Of a stretch of DNA of 44,960 nt, positions 27,165 to 38,163 are shown piece after piece. Numbering within the stretch: position 1 is the first letter of the stretch; every line of letters begins with the position of its first letter. The translations under genes were made by a program, and so were the position numbers. Origin of the DNA: Corallochytrium limacisporum (taxonomy: Eukaryota > Opisthokonta); assembly GCA_002811645.1 (NCBI GenBank), contig PDIP01000018.1:21609-66568 (forward strand). The letters are read 5' to 3'. A model generated the notes under the pieces. The model had not been told where the DNA came from. It did not search any database and worked only from the letters and a program-made list of their open reading frames with translations.

Positions 27165-29522
27165 TCACAGCTGCTGTTCCTCTGCAGGCACTAGCCGTAG
27201 GGTAGGCAGCTCATGGTGGTGATCGTGGTCAGTGAGAATTTTTAGCGACTCTGTTTCCTTTCCTTGCGCACTAACGGACATAACTTGCTTCAAACACTCA
27301 ATGTTTTGCATGCAGACACGTCCTAGGCGCTCACATTCTGCGTTGGTGGCGATATCGATGAAAGTGCCGCGCTGCGCAGCAACAGCACCGACTTCATTGG
27401 CCAGGCGATCAATGGAGTGCTTGGCCCGCTCAAAAGATTTGATAGCTTCACCCAAGAGATCCAGGTCCTTGTACTCTTCAGTGCGAAGCGTTTCAAGCCC
27501 ACGCTGGAAGTCCTCGTAGGTGTATGGTGGCGGATTTTTGACCGCAGTGAAGATTTCCATCCGCCTGGCGTATCGCGCCCGCTCCGCCTTTGCCGATCGT
27601 GAGCCGAGCTTAAGGTAGCCCCTGCTCATGAGCCCGGTGAAGGCCAAGCGGTAGGCGTCCATTACAGCGGCTTGAGCTATTGACCTTCCGTAGTGCTGCG
27701 ACATTTCCGCACCGCCACGCAGGAGAATGGTGAGTCCAATTCGGCGCGGCTTCGGCTGTTCGGTACTTAGACTCCCTCCGTACTGTTCACTGAGGGTCTT
27801 GGCGGCCTTGAAGCGGTCCTGGGCCTTTTCATGAACACCAGCCTTGAACCCAAAAAGGTTGGTTGCCCAGAAGAAGGCCTCACCGTAGTCACTGCCCGAT
27901 TGGTAATTCAACTCAAAGCGCAACATGAGGAAGGAAATCATCAGGAACGCCTTCCACAGTAGACAGTATTGGTGAATCGGCAGCCAAACTCGGCCCTCTC
28001 TCGCCAGCATCTCTGCCTCTTGACTGTCGTAGTCGCGCTTAGCGCCATCGATACTCATACGTTTGCCGTAGAAACAGTACTCATTGACGATGCGGTGGCC
28101 ATCGCTGGACGGATCCAATGCATCAGCCAGCGTTAGGAGCATCTTAAGTTCCCATGCCGCGATCAATCCGGTCAGTTCCTCCCACTTCTTCAGTAACGGT
28201 CCCGCGTGTTGATACTGACCCACACGGCTGCGCAGAAGGCACCTGAGAGTGTCAGTGATCAAGACACTGATATCGGTAAATATTCCGCGCAGGTTCTCGT
28301 TCAGGCAAGGTTGGTTGGCCGGTTCGGCATAGGCCGGTGAAGTACTCGCGTCCAGCAAGGGTGAGCCGCACCACAGGTAGGCATCACGCACTGCAACCTC
28401 GGCTGACGAATTTGTGGGCTGGCCAATGCCGAGTAGAATGGCGGCCATGTTAGACCGGTGAACTGTATCCGCCTTCTGTTGACTGTTCATGTAGTAGATA
28501 AAGTCCAGAGCACGTCCCTGTTGGCACGCATGTGGAAGTTGTCCAATGATGCCTGCGTTGCTAATATCCCACTTCACCCACGACATGCCCTCGTAGAAAA
28601 ACTGCATGTCTTTTTTGGCTAAGGCAACATTAGTAGACCATGCAGCGTTGTCATTTTGGCCTGTGGTCATATGACGGAAAAGGGAGGGATGAAACCCCAT
28701 CCACAGATTCTGATGAATCATCGATGGCAGTGCTGTTTGGACTCTCTCTTCCAGCTTGGCCAATTCCTCAGAGGTTTGGTAAGCACTAAACTTCACTTGC
28801 AAGTTGTGGCTGAGCTGGAGCCTCTCAACCGAAGGTGGCGCATCCAATGGTGTGCTAGTGTCTTGATTTAGAGAGAGCAACGTTGTCAGCATCTCCCAGA
28901 TGTCTGTGCGATATTTGAGTGCCAGCCACTGCCATGCGTCTGGCTTGGATTGATCAGCAGCTTTATCACGAATATTGGCTACAATCTTGCGCACATCGTC
29001 TTGAAAGTCGCCTGGTTCGGCAGGAGGAGTTGATCTGCTGAAGTTTAGCAGATCTGGGTGGATGAATTCTTCAGGACCAGCAACTCCTGCTGCCCGAATT
29101 ATGAAGGATGTGAACTCGATTACACCGAGGAAATACTTGAAGAGCATGGACAGTAGTTCATCCTGCAAAAGGCCTGGTTCCATCACGAATACACACGTGT
29201 AGATGCTATTCGCAGGATGGGATCCATTTCGCCACTTGATGATCTGGCTTTGCATACGATCAACAATATAGATCAAGTCTATTGCAGAAAACGAGCAATT
29301 CTTTATCCACCCAGCATCATATGCATCAACTATGCTGATTGGCCTGGGTTCGCCTGGGTATATCACCCCAGGATCGAGTTTGGGATTCATCACTTCAAAA
29401 GCACCCATGGCCTGAGAAAGCTGAAACTTCGGCAAGGCCAACATTTCACCTGGACTAAGCACTGCATCACAAACGTCAATGAAGCGTTTGGATATTTCGA
29501 TCCATTCTTCGTTACTTTCCAT
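27165..29522 (-). CDS. MAK10: Mak10/NAA35 homologue, copy 1 (NatC auxiliary subunit)
   Basis: 785 aa from the ATG at 29520-29522; the frame runs 60 bp further only to a TTG. Mak10/NAA35 anchors the NatC N-terminal acetyltransferase (with Naa30 and Naa38), which modifies Met-Leu/Ile/Phe/Trp-type N-termini at the ribosome. The family's N-terminal block is clear: EWIEISKRFIDVCDAVLSPG, AMGAFEVMNPKLDPG (the usual motif is MDPKMDAG) and AYDAGWIKNCSFSAIDLIYI. Further conserved features are a central W-(L)PIHQYCLLWKAFLMIS block and a C-terminal HDHHHELPTLRL motif. Full length for the family. Of the three copies this best preserves the N-terminal signature, so I favour it as the ancestral NatC subunit, by inference only. 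Confidence 0.93.
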   Translation of the reverse strand: MESNEEWIEISKRFIDVCDAVLSPGEMLALPKFQLSQAMGAFEVMNPKLDPGVIYPGEPRPISIVDAYDAGWIKNCSFSAIDLIYIVDRMQSQIIKWRNGSHPANSIYTCVFVMEPGLLQDELLSMLFKYFLGVIEFTSFIIRAAGVAGPEEFIHPDLLNFSRSTPPAEPGDFQDDVRKIVANIRDKAADQSKPDAWQWLALKYRTDIWEMLTTLLSLNQDTSTPLDAPPSVERLQLSHNLQVKFSAYQTSEELAKLEERVQTALPSMIHQNLWMGFHPSLFRHMTTGQNDNAAWSTNVALAKKDMQFFYEGMSWVKWDISNAGIIGQLPHACQQGRALDFIYYMNSQQKADTVHRSNMAAILLGIGQPTNSSAEVAVRDAYLWCGSPLLDASTSPAYAEPANQPCLNENLRGIFTDISVLITDTLRCLLRSRVGQYQHAGPLLKKWEELTGLIAAWELKMLLTLADALDPSSDGHRIVNEYCFYGKRMSIDGAKRDYDSQEAEMLAREGRVWLPIHQYCLLWKAFLMISFLMLRFELNYQSGSDYGEAFFWATNLFGFKAGVHEKAQDRFKAAKTLSEQYGGSLSTEQPKPRRIGLTILLRGGAEMSQHYGRSIAQAAVMDAYRLAFTGLMSRGYLKLGSRSAKAERARYARRMEIFTAVKNPPPYTYEDFQRGLETLRTEEYKDLDLLGEAIKSFERAKHSIDRLANEVGAVAAQRGTFIDIATNAECERLGRVCMQNIECLKQVMSVSAQGKETESLKILTDHDHHHELPTLRLVPAEEQQL

Positions 29523-31312
29523 TGTACGCCAATTGTTGCGCAATTCTGGCACACTGTATGTACAACCAGTTTTGGGACTCAACCAAAGCCCAACCCAAGT
29601 AACGGTCGTGAACGTACTTTATTGACGGAATGATGAAATGTCTACACTATTTGCTATGCTTGCTAAAGGCACTTTGTCCCCGGGGCCGTGGCCCCACCGT
29701 TGTATTGTCACAAAGTGATTATTCCGCTACCTGGCCGACTACCCCTGGAGATCTCAACTCATATTCTGATTTTCATAGCCGCTGAGTCATTCCCCTGCAA
29801 GATCAGAAACGGAGCCTTGAACAATGAGTTCAATACCAATCTCCCAACAGAAAGGTACACAGGCACAAAAGTCGTGTACACGATCGCACAACCCGCATTT
29901 CCAGCCGATGCGAGATCACCCTCTCCCGAACTCTGAAAATATCTACGCTAAGTTTGGGAACTAACGAAACCACCTACAAGCGGGAATGGGACGTGGCGGT
30001 CTTGTCCCCGCCCTGCGGGGCGGGCGGCCCCCGGGGGGAGAGAGAGAGAGAGACGAAAGGGTTTGCTCACCTCTCAGAATGGTAGTGGCGTCAGCGTACC
30101 TTGCAGGAGTCTGATCGTAGATGTGCCATTCCCTTTGTGCTGAGTGTGAGCAGATTTGTGAGCAGGCCCATCTCTCAAAGCGAAGCTTATCACTCTTCCC
30201 ACTGGCAAGCAGCGCCGTGCTATGGTAATACACTTAGCTAAATCCAGCCATTAACGACATTAGACTGGGCAGGAATTGGGGGGTGGGACGATGGTCGTCG
30301 GCAACAGACCGGAAGAGGCCAAGTGCATCCCGTCTGTTCATTTGTGTCCCGCATAGGTACGAACTTACAGTACCACCGTACCTTATCCAATTTTGCAACC
30401 ATCCCCGGCGGCAAATTAACAACATGAACGGAGTGGGCCCTTAGTTGTCCCCCACTGGCACATGTCAAACAACTGGCAACCCCCGCTTGACCAAGATCCC
30501 TTTTGTTCCCTTCCGCCTCCAAAAAGGACTCTGACTTTTCCAACTGCCATCACTCGCGGCGAAAAATAGAGATCCCTTTCAATCTCTGGAGAAGACGAAA
30601 TATTGACTCCTCACCTCCGTCTGCCTTGAACAGGGTCGGTCAAAGGGTGTCTTAAACCACTCAAAAATGGACGCCCCCTCACAAAGCTAAGCAGGCCGCG
30701 ATGACGGTGAACCCTCATGGGCAAAGGGGAGGGATGCAACCAAGTTTTCCCAAACACGATGGCTCAGGCGCCAATGTGCACACGGGAATGTGTGCATGTA
30801 TTGTCTTGCTCCTCTTTGTTGAGCGTGCACAAGAGTCTGCTGTGGTGGTATAAAGAACTACGCGTACGCGTTTTCTTAAGCAAGTCTAGAGGGAGTTGAT
30901 ATATTACCATTTGGCTTCAGGAGCTGAGCCTTACCCGCATGGTGTATGCGTTTCACCCATCGCAATATGCTATTCTTGTTGTAAAGAACAGCTCCGAGAT
31001 CGTGCCACCAATATCGCGGTTGCTACCAAAATATCACTGGTGCGACTGTTTCATGCCGTGGCAATAGCTTTGATTTCTTTTATCACCTCATCTCCTTTCT
31101 ACAAGTCTTATTTTATCAACGTATGATACCCAATATCAACACTCAATCTCCATGCACTCGTACTCATTTTCTCAAAACTCACTCGGGCTAGAGTCGTCTT
31201 ACTATTCTAGCATTGGATGCAATATACCAATTTGTCTTTCGAGCCGCAGCATGCTGCTACGGAAGAAATTTAGTTACTGGAATGTATTCTCTGTCGTGGG
31301 AGAAGCACAGAT
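29523..31312. other. Interval between Mak10 homologues 1 and 2
   Basis: About 1.8 kb, containing the copy 1 promoter and the copy 2 3' region. A perfect GC hairpin CCCGCCC-TGCG-GGGCGGG lies at 30007-30024, followed by G6 and a short GA repeat (30037-30053). The remainder is of mixed composition. No gene remnant of the Mak10 family was recognised in either orientation. A 12-base match to a 5S rRNA segment at 30684-30695 is not supported by its flanks. Confidence 0.5.
30007..30024. repeat. Perfect GC hairpin CCCGCCC-TGCG-GGGCGGG
   Basis: A 7-bp all-GC stem with a 4-nt loop lies between Mak10 homologues 1 and 2, on the promoter side of copy 1. There is no T-run after it, and in a eukaryotic context it is not read as a terminator. 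A similar GC hairpin with a 6-bp stem and 4-nt loop is at 21284-21299. Confidence 0.7.
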
Positions 31313-33610
31313 TCAACGATTGACCACCTCCATAGCATCAGCGTTGCACAAGCTGAGCATATAGGGCAAATCATTCTTCTTCAGGTCCACCTTCATTTCC
31401 TCTTTTCCGTCGATTGCATGGATACAGTCAGATATGACGGCGATGTTGTGTGTGCACATTTCAGAAATCCTGTTGTGTTCCTCAACAAGTACTCGGCGGA
31501 CAAAATAACTCACTGAAGGTCCACTTTGCAGCTGGTCTGCTATCTTGTCAGCGGTGCGTACGGCTTCCCTGAACAGTTCCTGAGCCTCCTCCAATTTCTT
31601 CATCAGTGCTCTACCACTTAAATCCTTGAGCTCCGCAAATTCTTCCCTCGTTTCGGTGTAGGAGAGTTGCTTGGGCGCCTTGATGTGTAGAAACGCAATT
31701 GGACGGTGAGCAAAGCGTACGCTTGCGTTGGGGAGCTCGTCCGTCACGGGGTCGGGAATGTTCTTCAGCTGCGCAAGAGGCACCAAACAAGCATGATAAG
31801 CCGAGAGCATGGATACTTGGCAGTCTAAACGAGCACGCAGACAAGCTGAGAGCAGGCTCCCACCTAGGGTTGACTTGAGATGCAGCTCGCGGGGAATCTC
31901 GGAATCCAAATCACTCTGAGTTCCGACACTGCCACCGTGAAGGCGGCCAAGTTCAATGGCCACAGATTTGCGTTTGAGCGCTCGGTCGTGCATGTCACGC
32001 TGGAAGGTGTTTAAGTTCCTCAGGCAAAGAATGAGGCTGGCAAGTTCACGCTGTGAGTACAAGTCATTTTGAAACTGGCCACGGATAAGAAGAATCATGA
32101 CGTAGACCTTCCAGGTCAGAGAGTAGTTGTAGATTGGCATCCAGGAATCCGAAAAGTATTCTTCAACCATCTGAGCTGAGACAGTTTTCATCTCGTCAAT
32201 AATTTCTATCTCCCTTGGGTACACTTCCTCTTCTGTGAACTTCTCCCACTTCTGGAGCAAGTCAAGAAGCAGGTCAAGTTGGGAAGCGGGTAGGACTGCC
32301 ATGGCCTTTACAGTAACCTGAATGTGTTGGGTTAATCCTTCCATCAAGGTCCTCAGTGGCTGTGTTATGTTTTCATTCTTGTGGAATGATTCATAAAGCT
32401 CTGCACGGCTGGGGTCCAGTAGCGGTAAGCCGGACCAGCGATACAGATCCGCAACCGCCTCGGAAATCTTGTTACAAGACGGTCCCATCGACTTGAGGAC
32501 CATAACTGATCGACTAATAATGTCCGGACTACGATTATAGGAATAGTAGTAAAGAAAATCATGGAGACCGCCAGAGTCTGGCCAACCAAATTGACAGGCC
32601 TGGCACCACAGGTCCATGGCCTCGCTGGCTGCGTCAATGATATCTGGGTTGAATCGAAACAGGTTTTTCCGCTGACGGGCGATAGGTAGAGTTGGTGCCA
32701 CATTACGAAGAATGGTTGCATCAAAGCCGAGCCAAATGTTGGTGCTGTCCATGGGGGGCATTGCTTTGAGCACTCGGGCCTCTATCTCTTGCACCTCTTC
32801 CGAGTCCTTGAGCTCACGGAAGTATTGCTGCGCTTTAGCACAGTCGTCCAATACGCCAAAAAGCAGCCTGGCACCCCCTTTCCCGAGCTCAATAGCCCGT
32901 CCAGAAACTTCAAAGGCCTTCGTTCGGGTCGCCGTGTATACGGCAATGAGTGTGGCGCGATGGCTCAGTGCCTTCCATTTCCACACATCGGGATCGCCCC
33001 TAGCCTCACTCTCGGCAAGTCGATTCTCAACACGCTTCTTGAACTTTGCCAACTCGTCCGCAGTGGGCATTTCCAGATATGGAGGGCAGAATTCTTTCGG
33101 CGTGGGGAACGAGATACTTTCATGCTGACTAAGGCCTGCCATGCGGGCAACCATAGTGAGTCTCTGAACACTCACAGTAAGGGCGACTACAGGTACCCGT
33201 AGTAGGTCATCCTTGATCAGAGTTGGGTCATGCATGTACAAACAGGAAAGAATCGTATAGGCAGGTTGCAGACCGTTCCGGGTCCAAAGTACAGCACCGT
33301 GAATTAACCGATCGAATATGTACGATAGATGCAAAGGATCAAAATCGTCCACTTTGACATATCCCTTGTCAAAAGCCTGCATTGGTGATTTTATCCGTAC
33401 ATCCCTTTCATCACGCATACCGAAATCCATAGTCGGGTTCATGATTGGCCTTGCACGAGCAACCGCCTGGAGGTCAAAGTTTTCATCCGAATGGAGCATT
33501 TCTCCCTTATACAGGCTGCTCTGGCAGGCACCTATGAACTGTTTCGAAATTTCCTGCCATCTCGGTTCACCCGATTGCAGTGGTTGCGCAGCTCGGTTAG
33601 GTTGTGTCAT
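31313..33610 (-). CDS. MAK10: Mak10/NAA35 homologue, copy 2 (most diverged)
   Basis: 765 aa, ATG at 33608-33610. Same architecture as its neighbours: WQEISKQFIGACQSSLYKGE near 18-37, IMNPTMDFG in place of MDPKMDAG, AFDKGYVKVDDFDPLHLSYI, a central WMPIYNYSLTWKVYVMIL block and a C-terminal helical part. It has lost the HDHH-x-LP-x-L motif present near the C-termini of copies 1 and 3; the matching place reads KKNDLPYMLSL. The reading frame is intact over full family length, so it is unlikely to be a pseudogene. Whether it still binds the Naa30 catalytic subunit is unknown. It is head-to-tail with copies 1 and 3. Confidence 0.85.
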   Translation of the reverse strand: MTQPNRAAQPLQSGEPRWQEISKQFIGACQSSLYKGEMLHSDENFDLQAVARARPIMNPTMDFGMRDERDVRIKSPMQAFDKGYVKVDDFDPLHLSYIFDRLIHGAVLWTRNGLQPAYTILSCLYMHDPTLIKDDLLRVPVVALTVSVQRLTMVARMAGLSQHESISFPTPKEFCPPYLEMPTADELAKFKKRVENRLAESEARGDPDVWKWKALSHRATLIAVYTATRTKAFEVSGRAIELGKGGARLLFGVLDDCAKAQQYFRELKDSEEVQEIEARVLKAMPPMDSTNIWLGFDATILRNVAPTLPIARQRKNLFRFNPDIIDAASEAMDLWCQACQFGWPDSGGLHDFLYYYSYNRSPDIISRSVMVLKSMGPSCNKISEAVADLYRWSGLPLLDPSRAELYESFHKNENITQPLRTLMEGLTQHIQVTVKAMAVLPASQLDLLLDLLQKWEKFTEEEVYPREIEIIDEMKTVSAQMVEEYFSDSWMPIYNYSLTWKVYVMILLIRGQFQNDLYSQRELASLILCLRNLNTFQRDMHDRALKRKSVAIELGRLHGGSVGTQSDLDSEIPRELHLKSTLGGSLLSACLRARLDCQVSMLSAYHACLVPLAQLKNIPDPVTDELPNASVRFAHRPIAFLHIKAPKQLSYTETREEFAELKDLSGRALMKKLEEAQELFREAVRTADKIADQLQSGPSVSYFVRRVLVEEHNRISEMCTHNIAVISDCIHAIDGKEEMKVDLKKNDLPYMLSLCNADAMEVVNR

Positions 33611-34738
33611 AATTTTTTGTTTGGGTGCAATGATAGAATTTCACTTCGGTTTTGTGTGGAGAGGCTACGTATGCCTTTCGTACAGCAAGTAAATTTAGGA
33701 AAGATGGTACTAACAACGGGGTTGGGAGTTGGGGATCCGATTTTCGACGTGTCGTTTCCGAGTTCCTCGAACCTATCGAAATGCCCACGCGCCTCCTTCA
33801 AACCCCTAGATGCGTATACTAAGGAACCATTGCTGACCACTTCATTCCCATATGTGCTATATTGTATGCTGCCCCCTGAATTCCACTACACACTTTCACA
33901 ATAATTCCGTTCTGTCCTGGTAATCTCTAAAAGCACAAGTCAAAATAATGCAACTGAATACCTTTCCACTCGGCGTTACATTCCTGGAGACAATAGAGTG
34001 AAACAGGACTTGTTTGTGAACTCGGAAGAGGACTTTCAAATGCGCAATGCCATTCGATGATCGTTGTAAGCAACAGTGGTCCGCCTGGCCACCGCTGGAC
34101 AATTGATTGGAGTTGCGTTATTTTTATTCTCCGCCCGCAACCCCTTTCCTCCCGGAAGGAAAGGTTTTTGACAGCCGAGTAAGAGAGAAGGAGGGGAGGA
34201 GGCCAAAAAGGCAGGGAGGGAGGAGAGGGGTGGGGGCCCTTCCACTCGCAGCTGACGGGGAAGGGTGGGCAGGAGGTCTTTGGAGTTTGGCTGGGGCTCG
34301 CTATCGAACGAAGGACAATCGCATTAATGTATACCCGGTGTTGATCGAAGAAAAAGACGTTTCGGTCCCTCTACCGATACCTAGGGGGAGTTGTGGGGGG
34401 AGGGAAAGAAAAGGGAGAGGGGGGGGGGGCTTGCCTGTGCTATTGACGGATACGATCTGTGGAGTACGATAAACGGATGGACGTGAATGTTCTGCCTTTT
34501 GCCCTACCCCTGGAGGCACTGCGCAAGGAAACGACTGGGCGGGGGTCCGGTTTGTTGGCGGTCATGTGGTTACAGCGCATGGGTGAGAAAACACACGGGA
34601 ACCCCCCCGAGCAGGCCCCGAGGGGGTGGTCGGTGGGTTGGTTGGTTGGTTGCGGTGCGTCTTTGCATGCCGAACCACACAGAATTCAGTACTGCAAGGT
34701 GACTTACTGTTTCAATTTCTCTTTTATTGGTTGCGTTT
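33611..34738. other. Interval between Mak10 homologues 2 and 3
   Basis: About 1.1 kb. The half next to the copy 2 start is balanced or AT-rich. The segment 34180-34640 is G-rich on the + strand, with G11 at 34419-34429 and a GGTT tetranucleotide repeat at about 34634-34649. No gene was recognised. Confidence 0.5.
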
Positions 34739-37162
34739 TCATCGTGTTTGCTTCAAGACCTTCAAGGACGGCAGTTGCGGATGGTGGTCGTGGGTGAGGA
34801 CCATGGGCAATAGTTTGTTGGTCCTTTGTGCCATCATGGCCAGCTTGAGGGCCACGCTATTGGCCTTGCACACCTGGGCAAGTGCCTCATAGTCTTCTGC
34901 AACGGATTCTTCCACAAAGAACAAGCGTCTCCTGTTCGCAGCACCGGCCACCCCACGGATGTCGTCGATAATGGCACGACAGCGACGGTGTGATCGATCA
35001 AACATTTCCACAGCCTCTGACAGGCCATTCAGATCATTTGCATAGCGCTCGGCCATGGCGTCCTTAGCATTGACAAGATCATCATATCCAACTGGCTCTG
35101 GATTGTGAACAGTGAAAAAGGGGGCCATACGATGGTCATAGCGTGCACGGTCCACCTTGTAGACAATCTTGGGGACTGTGAGGAATCCGTGGTTTAGGAG
35201 AGCGTCCACTGCGCCGTTGTAGGCCCGCGTCATATTGGCGAGGGCACCGGAGCGCTGTAGCCGGCCTGCTGTGTCTAGTTTACATGACAATTTTGTCTTT
35301 AGGCCGAGATGGCGAGGTTTGCCCATGGCTTCCGCGACGTTTTCGGTGTTGAGCCGCTCCAGGATATTCCGTAGATCTTGACGACGCTGGTGAGCGGCTA
35401 AGTGGAGTCGATACTCAAAATCCGTTAAATAGCCTGCCCACCAGAGCATCTCTGAGTATTCACGTTGGTGGTAACATTCCAATTCAAAGCCGAGAAAGAT
35501 AACAAGTTGCATGACGTATACCTTCCAGATGATTGTGTACTGGTACAGCGGCATCCACATTGCACCGTCGGCGTTGAAGTAACCCTCGTACACGCTCGCC
35601 GCTGGCGACTTGCTCGCCACGTTGGAGGCGATCAGCTCAAGCATCTTCTTTTCGTCGCGTTCGACCTGCTGCGACAGTTCTTCCCATTGCCGAAGGAGGT
35701 GCACGGCCTTTCGACGCTGACGTCCGCGGTTGGCGCACAGAACCTTCAGCGTGGACAGCATCTGGTTGGTGATAGAATCAAGAATCTTTACCAGGGCACT
35801 AGTGACCAAGGGAGAGTCCGTGAACGGCTTGAGTAAACCGGTCGTACTATTGATTACCAAGGGCAGTCCGCACCATGCGTGTATGTCGCAGACGACAGGC
35901 TCTGGATCTGACACTATAGGCTGAGGGGGACGACCCAGCAGTGGTGCAGGATAAATCGACAATTGGGTGCAGTACAGTGACCGACTCAAGATGTCAGGAC
36001 TTCGTTTGGGAATAATATAATACAGGAAGTCCACACTGCTACCCACAGCGAACACATCCAGCTGGGCGCCGACGTGCCAATCCTTAATGTCCTCCGCCCA
36101 CCGCGCCACGCTATCCACAAACCTGCAATTTTCTCGTTCGATCAGCCTTGGTGGCATAGGCGAGATGAGGTGCCTGTTTGCTGTGGGATCCCATCCCAGC
36201 CAGATGTTGATGCCGTGGAATGTCGGGTATGACATCCACACCCTGTCCTCCACCTCTGGCGTCAGCAAAATATCCTCTAGTACCCTACCTATGGCTTCGA
36301 GATCCTTCTCCACTACAGCATCAACCTGCGCTAAAAACTGTTGGGCATCTTCGAGGGTATTCTGACCCTGCAATGAGTATGATCCAATGCGCAGCAGCGA
36401 TCTGCACACGACTAAGTAGGCATCACAGCGGTTCCGCAAAGCCTGCCACTGCCATGCGTCTGGTCGTCCTAAGTCCACGCGCGCCTCTGCCTCGTCCCTT
36501 TTTTGCATCAGCAACTCTTCACATTCCTTCAACAATGGTCCTTGCGGGCCAGGATCGGGCATCTGCATTCCTACCGTGGGTAGAATAAGGTCTTCCTCTT
36601 CGTACAGGCCCACGTAACGTGTCAGTTCGATGATATGTGCTAGGCTGCTTGCAATACCGCACATCAATGACTTCATTAGAGGATCCACGATCTTGCTTGG
36701 CTCATGTAGGTAGAGGCAGGCGTAGATGGTCTGCCCCGGGTGGCCTGTGAAAGACCGCCACTCAATTGCGTTGTGCAGGAGACGATCCATCACGTAGCAG
36801 TATTCCAACGGTGTGAAGTCCTGAATTTTGATCCACTTCCTTGAGATAGCCTTGGCCACACCCCCAATCCGAGTCTCTCCTACCTTTCTAACGCCGGCAT
36901 CCATTTTGACATTCATAGCCTCCGGTGCTGACATCGCCTCCATGAGATTGAAGCGCGTTGTGCAAACCATCTCGCCCTCGACCAGGCCTCCTTCGCAAGC
37001 TTCCAAGAATTCCTTGGCAGCATCGCACCATTGTCCTCTAGATGGTGCCTGCCATGTGTTGACTATTGTTTCACCTTTCTGTTGTGTGCCTGTATCTAGA
37101 CTTAGCTGGGCAACGCCCTGTGACGGCGCATCTGCCGATCCATTTGTGAAGCGTCCAGACAT
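34739..37162 (-). CDS. MAK10: Mak10/NAA35 homologue, copy 3
   Basis: 807 aa from the ATG at 37160-37162 (the frame is open to a TTG 54 bp upstream). A poorly conserved N-terminal extension of about 40 residues precedes the family block WCDAAKEFLEACEGGLVEGE, AMSAPEAMNVKMDAG and KWIKIQDFTPLEYCYVMDRL. The central MWMPLYQYTIIWKVYVMQLV block aligns with those of copies 1 and 2. The C-terminus has LTHDHHPQLPSLKVL, shared with copy 1. MKMDAG-type residues are closest to canonical here, while Asp-Pro is replaced by Asn-Val. Full length and intact. Together the three genes form a same-strand cluster, HIS1-proximal to EGF-gene-proximal. Confidence 0.9.
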   Translation of the reverse strand: MSGRFTNGSADAPSQGVAQLSLDTGTQQKGETIVNTWQAPSRGQWCDAAKEFLEACEGGLVEGEMVCTTRFNLMEAMSAPEAMNVKMDAGVRKVGETRIGGVAKAISRKWIKIQDFTPLEYCYVMDRLLHNAIEWRSFTGHPGQTIYACLYLHEPSKIVDPLMKSLMCGIASSLAHIIELTRYVGLYEEEDLILPTVGMQMPDPGPQGPLLKECEELLMQKRDEAEARVDLGRPDAWQWQALRNRCDAYLVVCRSLLRIGSYSLQGQNTLEDAQQFLAQVDAVVEKDLEAIGRVLEDILLTPEVEDRVWMSYPTFHGINIWLGWDPTANRHLISPMPPRLIERENCRFVDSVARWAEDIKDWHVGAQLDVFAVGSSVDFLYYIIPKRSPDILSRSLYCTQLSIYPAPLLGRPPQPIVSDPEPVVCDIHAWCGLPLVINSTTGLLKPFTDSPLVTSALVKILDSITNQMLSTLKVLCANRGRQRRKAVHLLRQWEELSQQVERDEKKMLELIASNVASKSPAASVYEGYFNADGAMWMPLYQYTIIWKVYVMQLVIFLGFELECYHQREYSEMLWWAGYLTDFEYRLHLAAHQRRQDLRNILERLNTENVAEAMGKPRHLGLKTKLSCKLDTAGRLQRSGALANMTRAYNGAVDALLNHGFLTVPKIVYKVDRARYDHRMAPFFTVHNPEPVGYDDLVNAKDAMAERYANDLNGLSEAVEMFDRSHRRCRAIIDDIRGVAGAANRRRLFFVEESVAEDYEALAQVCKANSVALKLAMMAQRTNKLLPMVLTHDHHPQLPSLKVLKQTR

Positions 37163-38163
37163 ACCACTAGACCACACTGTCGAATAGGTACGGTATTTCG
37201 GCCTGTAGTTTTGCAAAGTTACTTATGGTTCTATGGTACAATATTCAACCCCAACTCAACTCCATCATCTTATTTCGAGGCAACGTACAGACCCTTTCGT
37301 CCCTACGAACTCATCAAAACAAATAACTGTTGACAACTATATTGTACAAGGAAACGCAGACCTCACAGGGATCTTGAATCTTGACTTATTTCAACGAAGC
37401 GTCTTCGCGCTCTTTTCAGTCTCTATTCAGAGTGCCTCAAATACCGGAAATGATGATGCGGCAAAAGCCTGCACAACCTCGCAGACCGCGCTACCCAAAA
37501 CACTTGCAGACGTACGCACGCACGCACGCACGCACGCAACCCATACCAGTGCCTCTCCAACCCAGGGTCTCAGGGGAGGGCCCTTTCAATTTCCGCACCT
37601 TCCGCTGCCATTCCTCCACCCGTGGGGCAAAAGGGAAGTCTCCGTCTCTTGGGGGGAGGAGGGAAGAGAGGGGGGGGGGGAGAAGAGACCGCGCGATCTT
37701 TGAGGTCCCGCCCACCCCGAAAACCCCCATCGGTTCTCCCCGCCGCTTCTCAGCAAGGTCGGTGGGACGGCCCTTCCACAGTGGGACGGTGATGAAGGCG
37801 GCATCGCAACTTTGGCACCCATCCGCCACCTGCGGTAGTACGGGCATCGCATTTATTCCGGTCAGGTTTTGGTTTTGGGCTCTGGAAGCATAGATTGGAA
37901 TGATCGGGTGCATCGATCTGACAGAAGCACACCAAGACACACTTGAGATGTCCAGGGCATACGCACTATTTCTGTCATCGATCTGAATTCGCAGTGGGTC
38001 ATTCACCATGAGTAAGAGGAGCCAGAGATGAGGCCTAAGGAAGTTTGCAAGTTGGTACCAATGCGTAGATCATGTTAAGCACTGCTATAGTCTGTATTTC
38101 CCATTGGATTTTGTTCTTTACGACCTGTCCGAGCGTGTTGAAGATCCGGAACGTCGCAGTAGC
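37163..38163. other. Interval between Mak10 copy 3 and the EGF-domain gene
   Basis: About 1 kb containing the promoter of Mak10 copy 3. A short CGCA tetranucleotide repeat lies at 37511-37539, and a G-rich island at 37630-37690 includes G11 at 37670-37680. Open frames here have no family resemblance. Confidence 0.5.

Noticed and set aside
30684-30695. AAGCTAAGCAGG, which matches a conserved stretch of 5S rRNA
   Set aside because: Sequence on both sides does not continue the 5S pattern, so a 12-base chance match is more likely than a 5S gene or remnant.
37511-37539. A CGCA tetranucleotide repeat considered as a telomere-like element
   Set aside because: Short, internal and not a known telomere unit; treated as an ordinary microsatellite.
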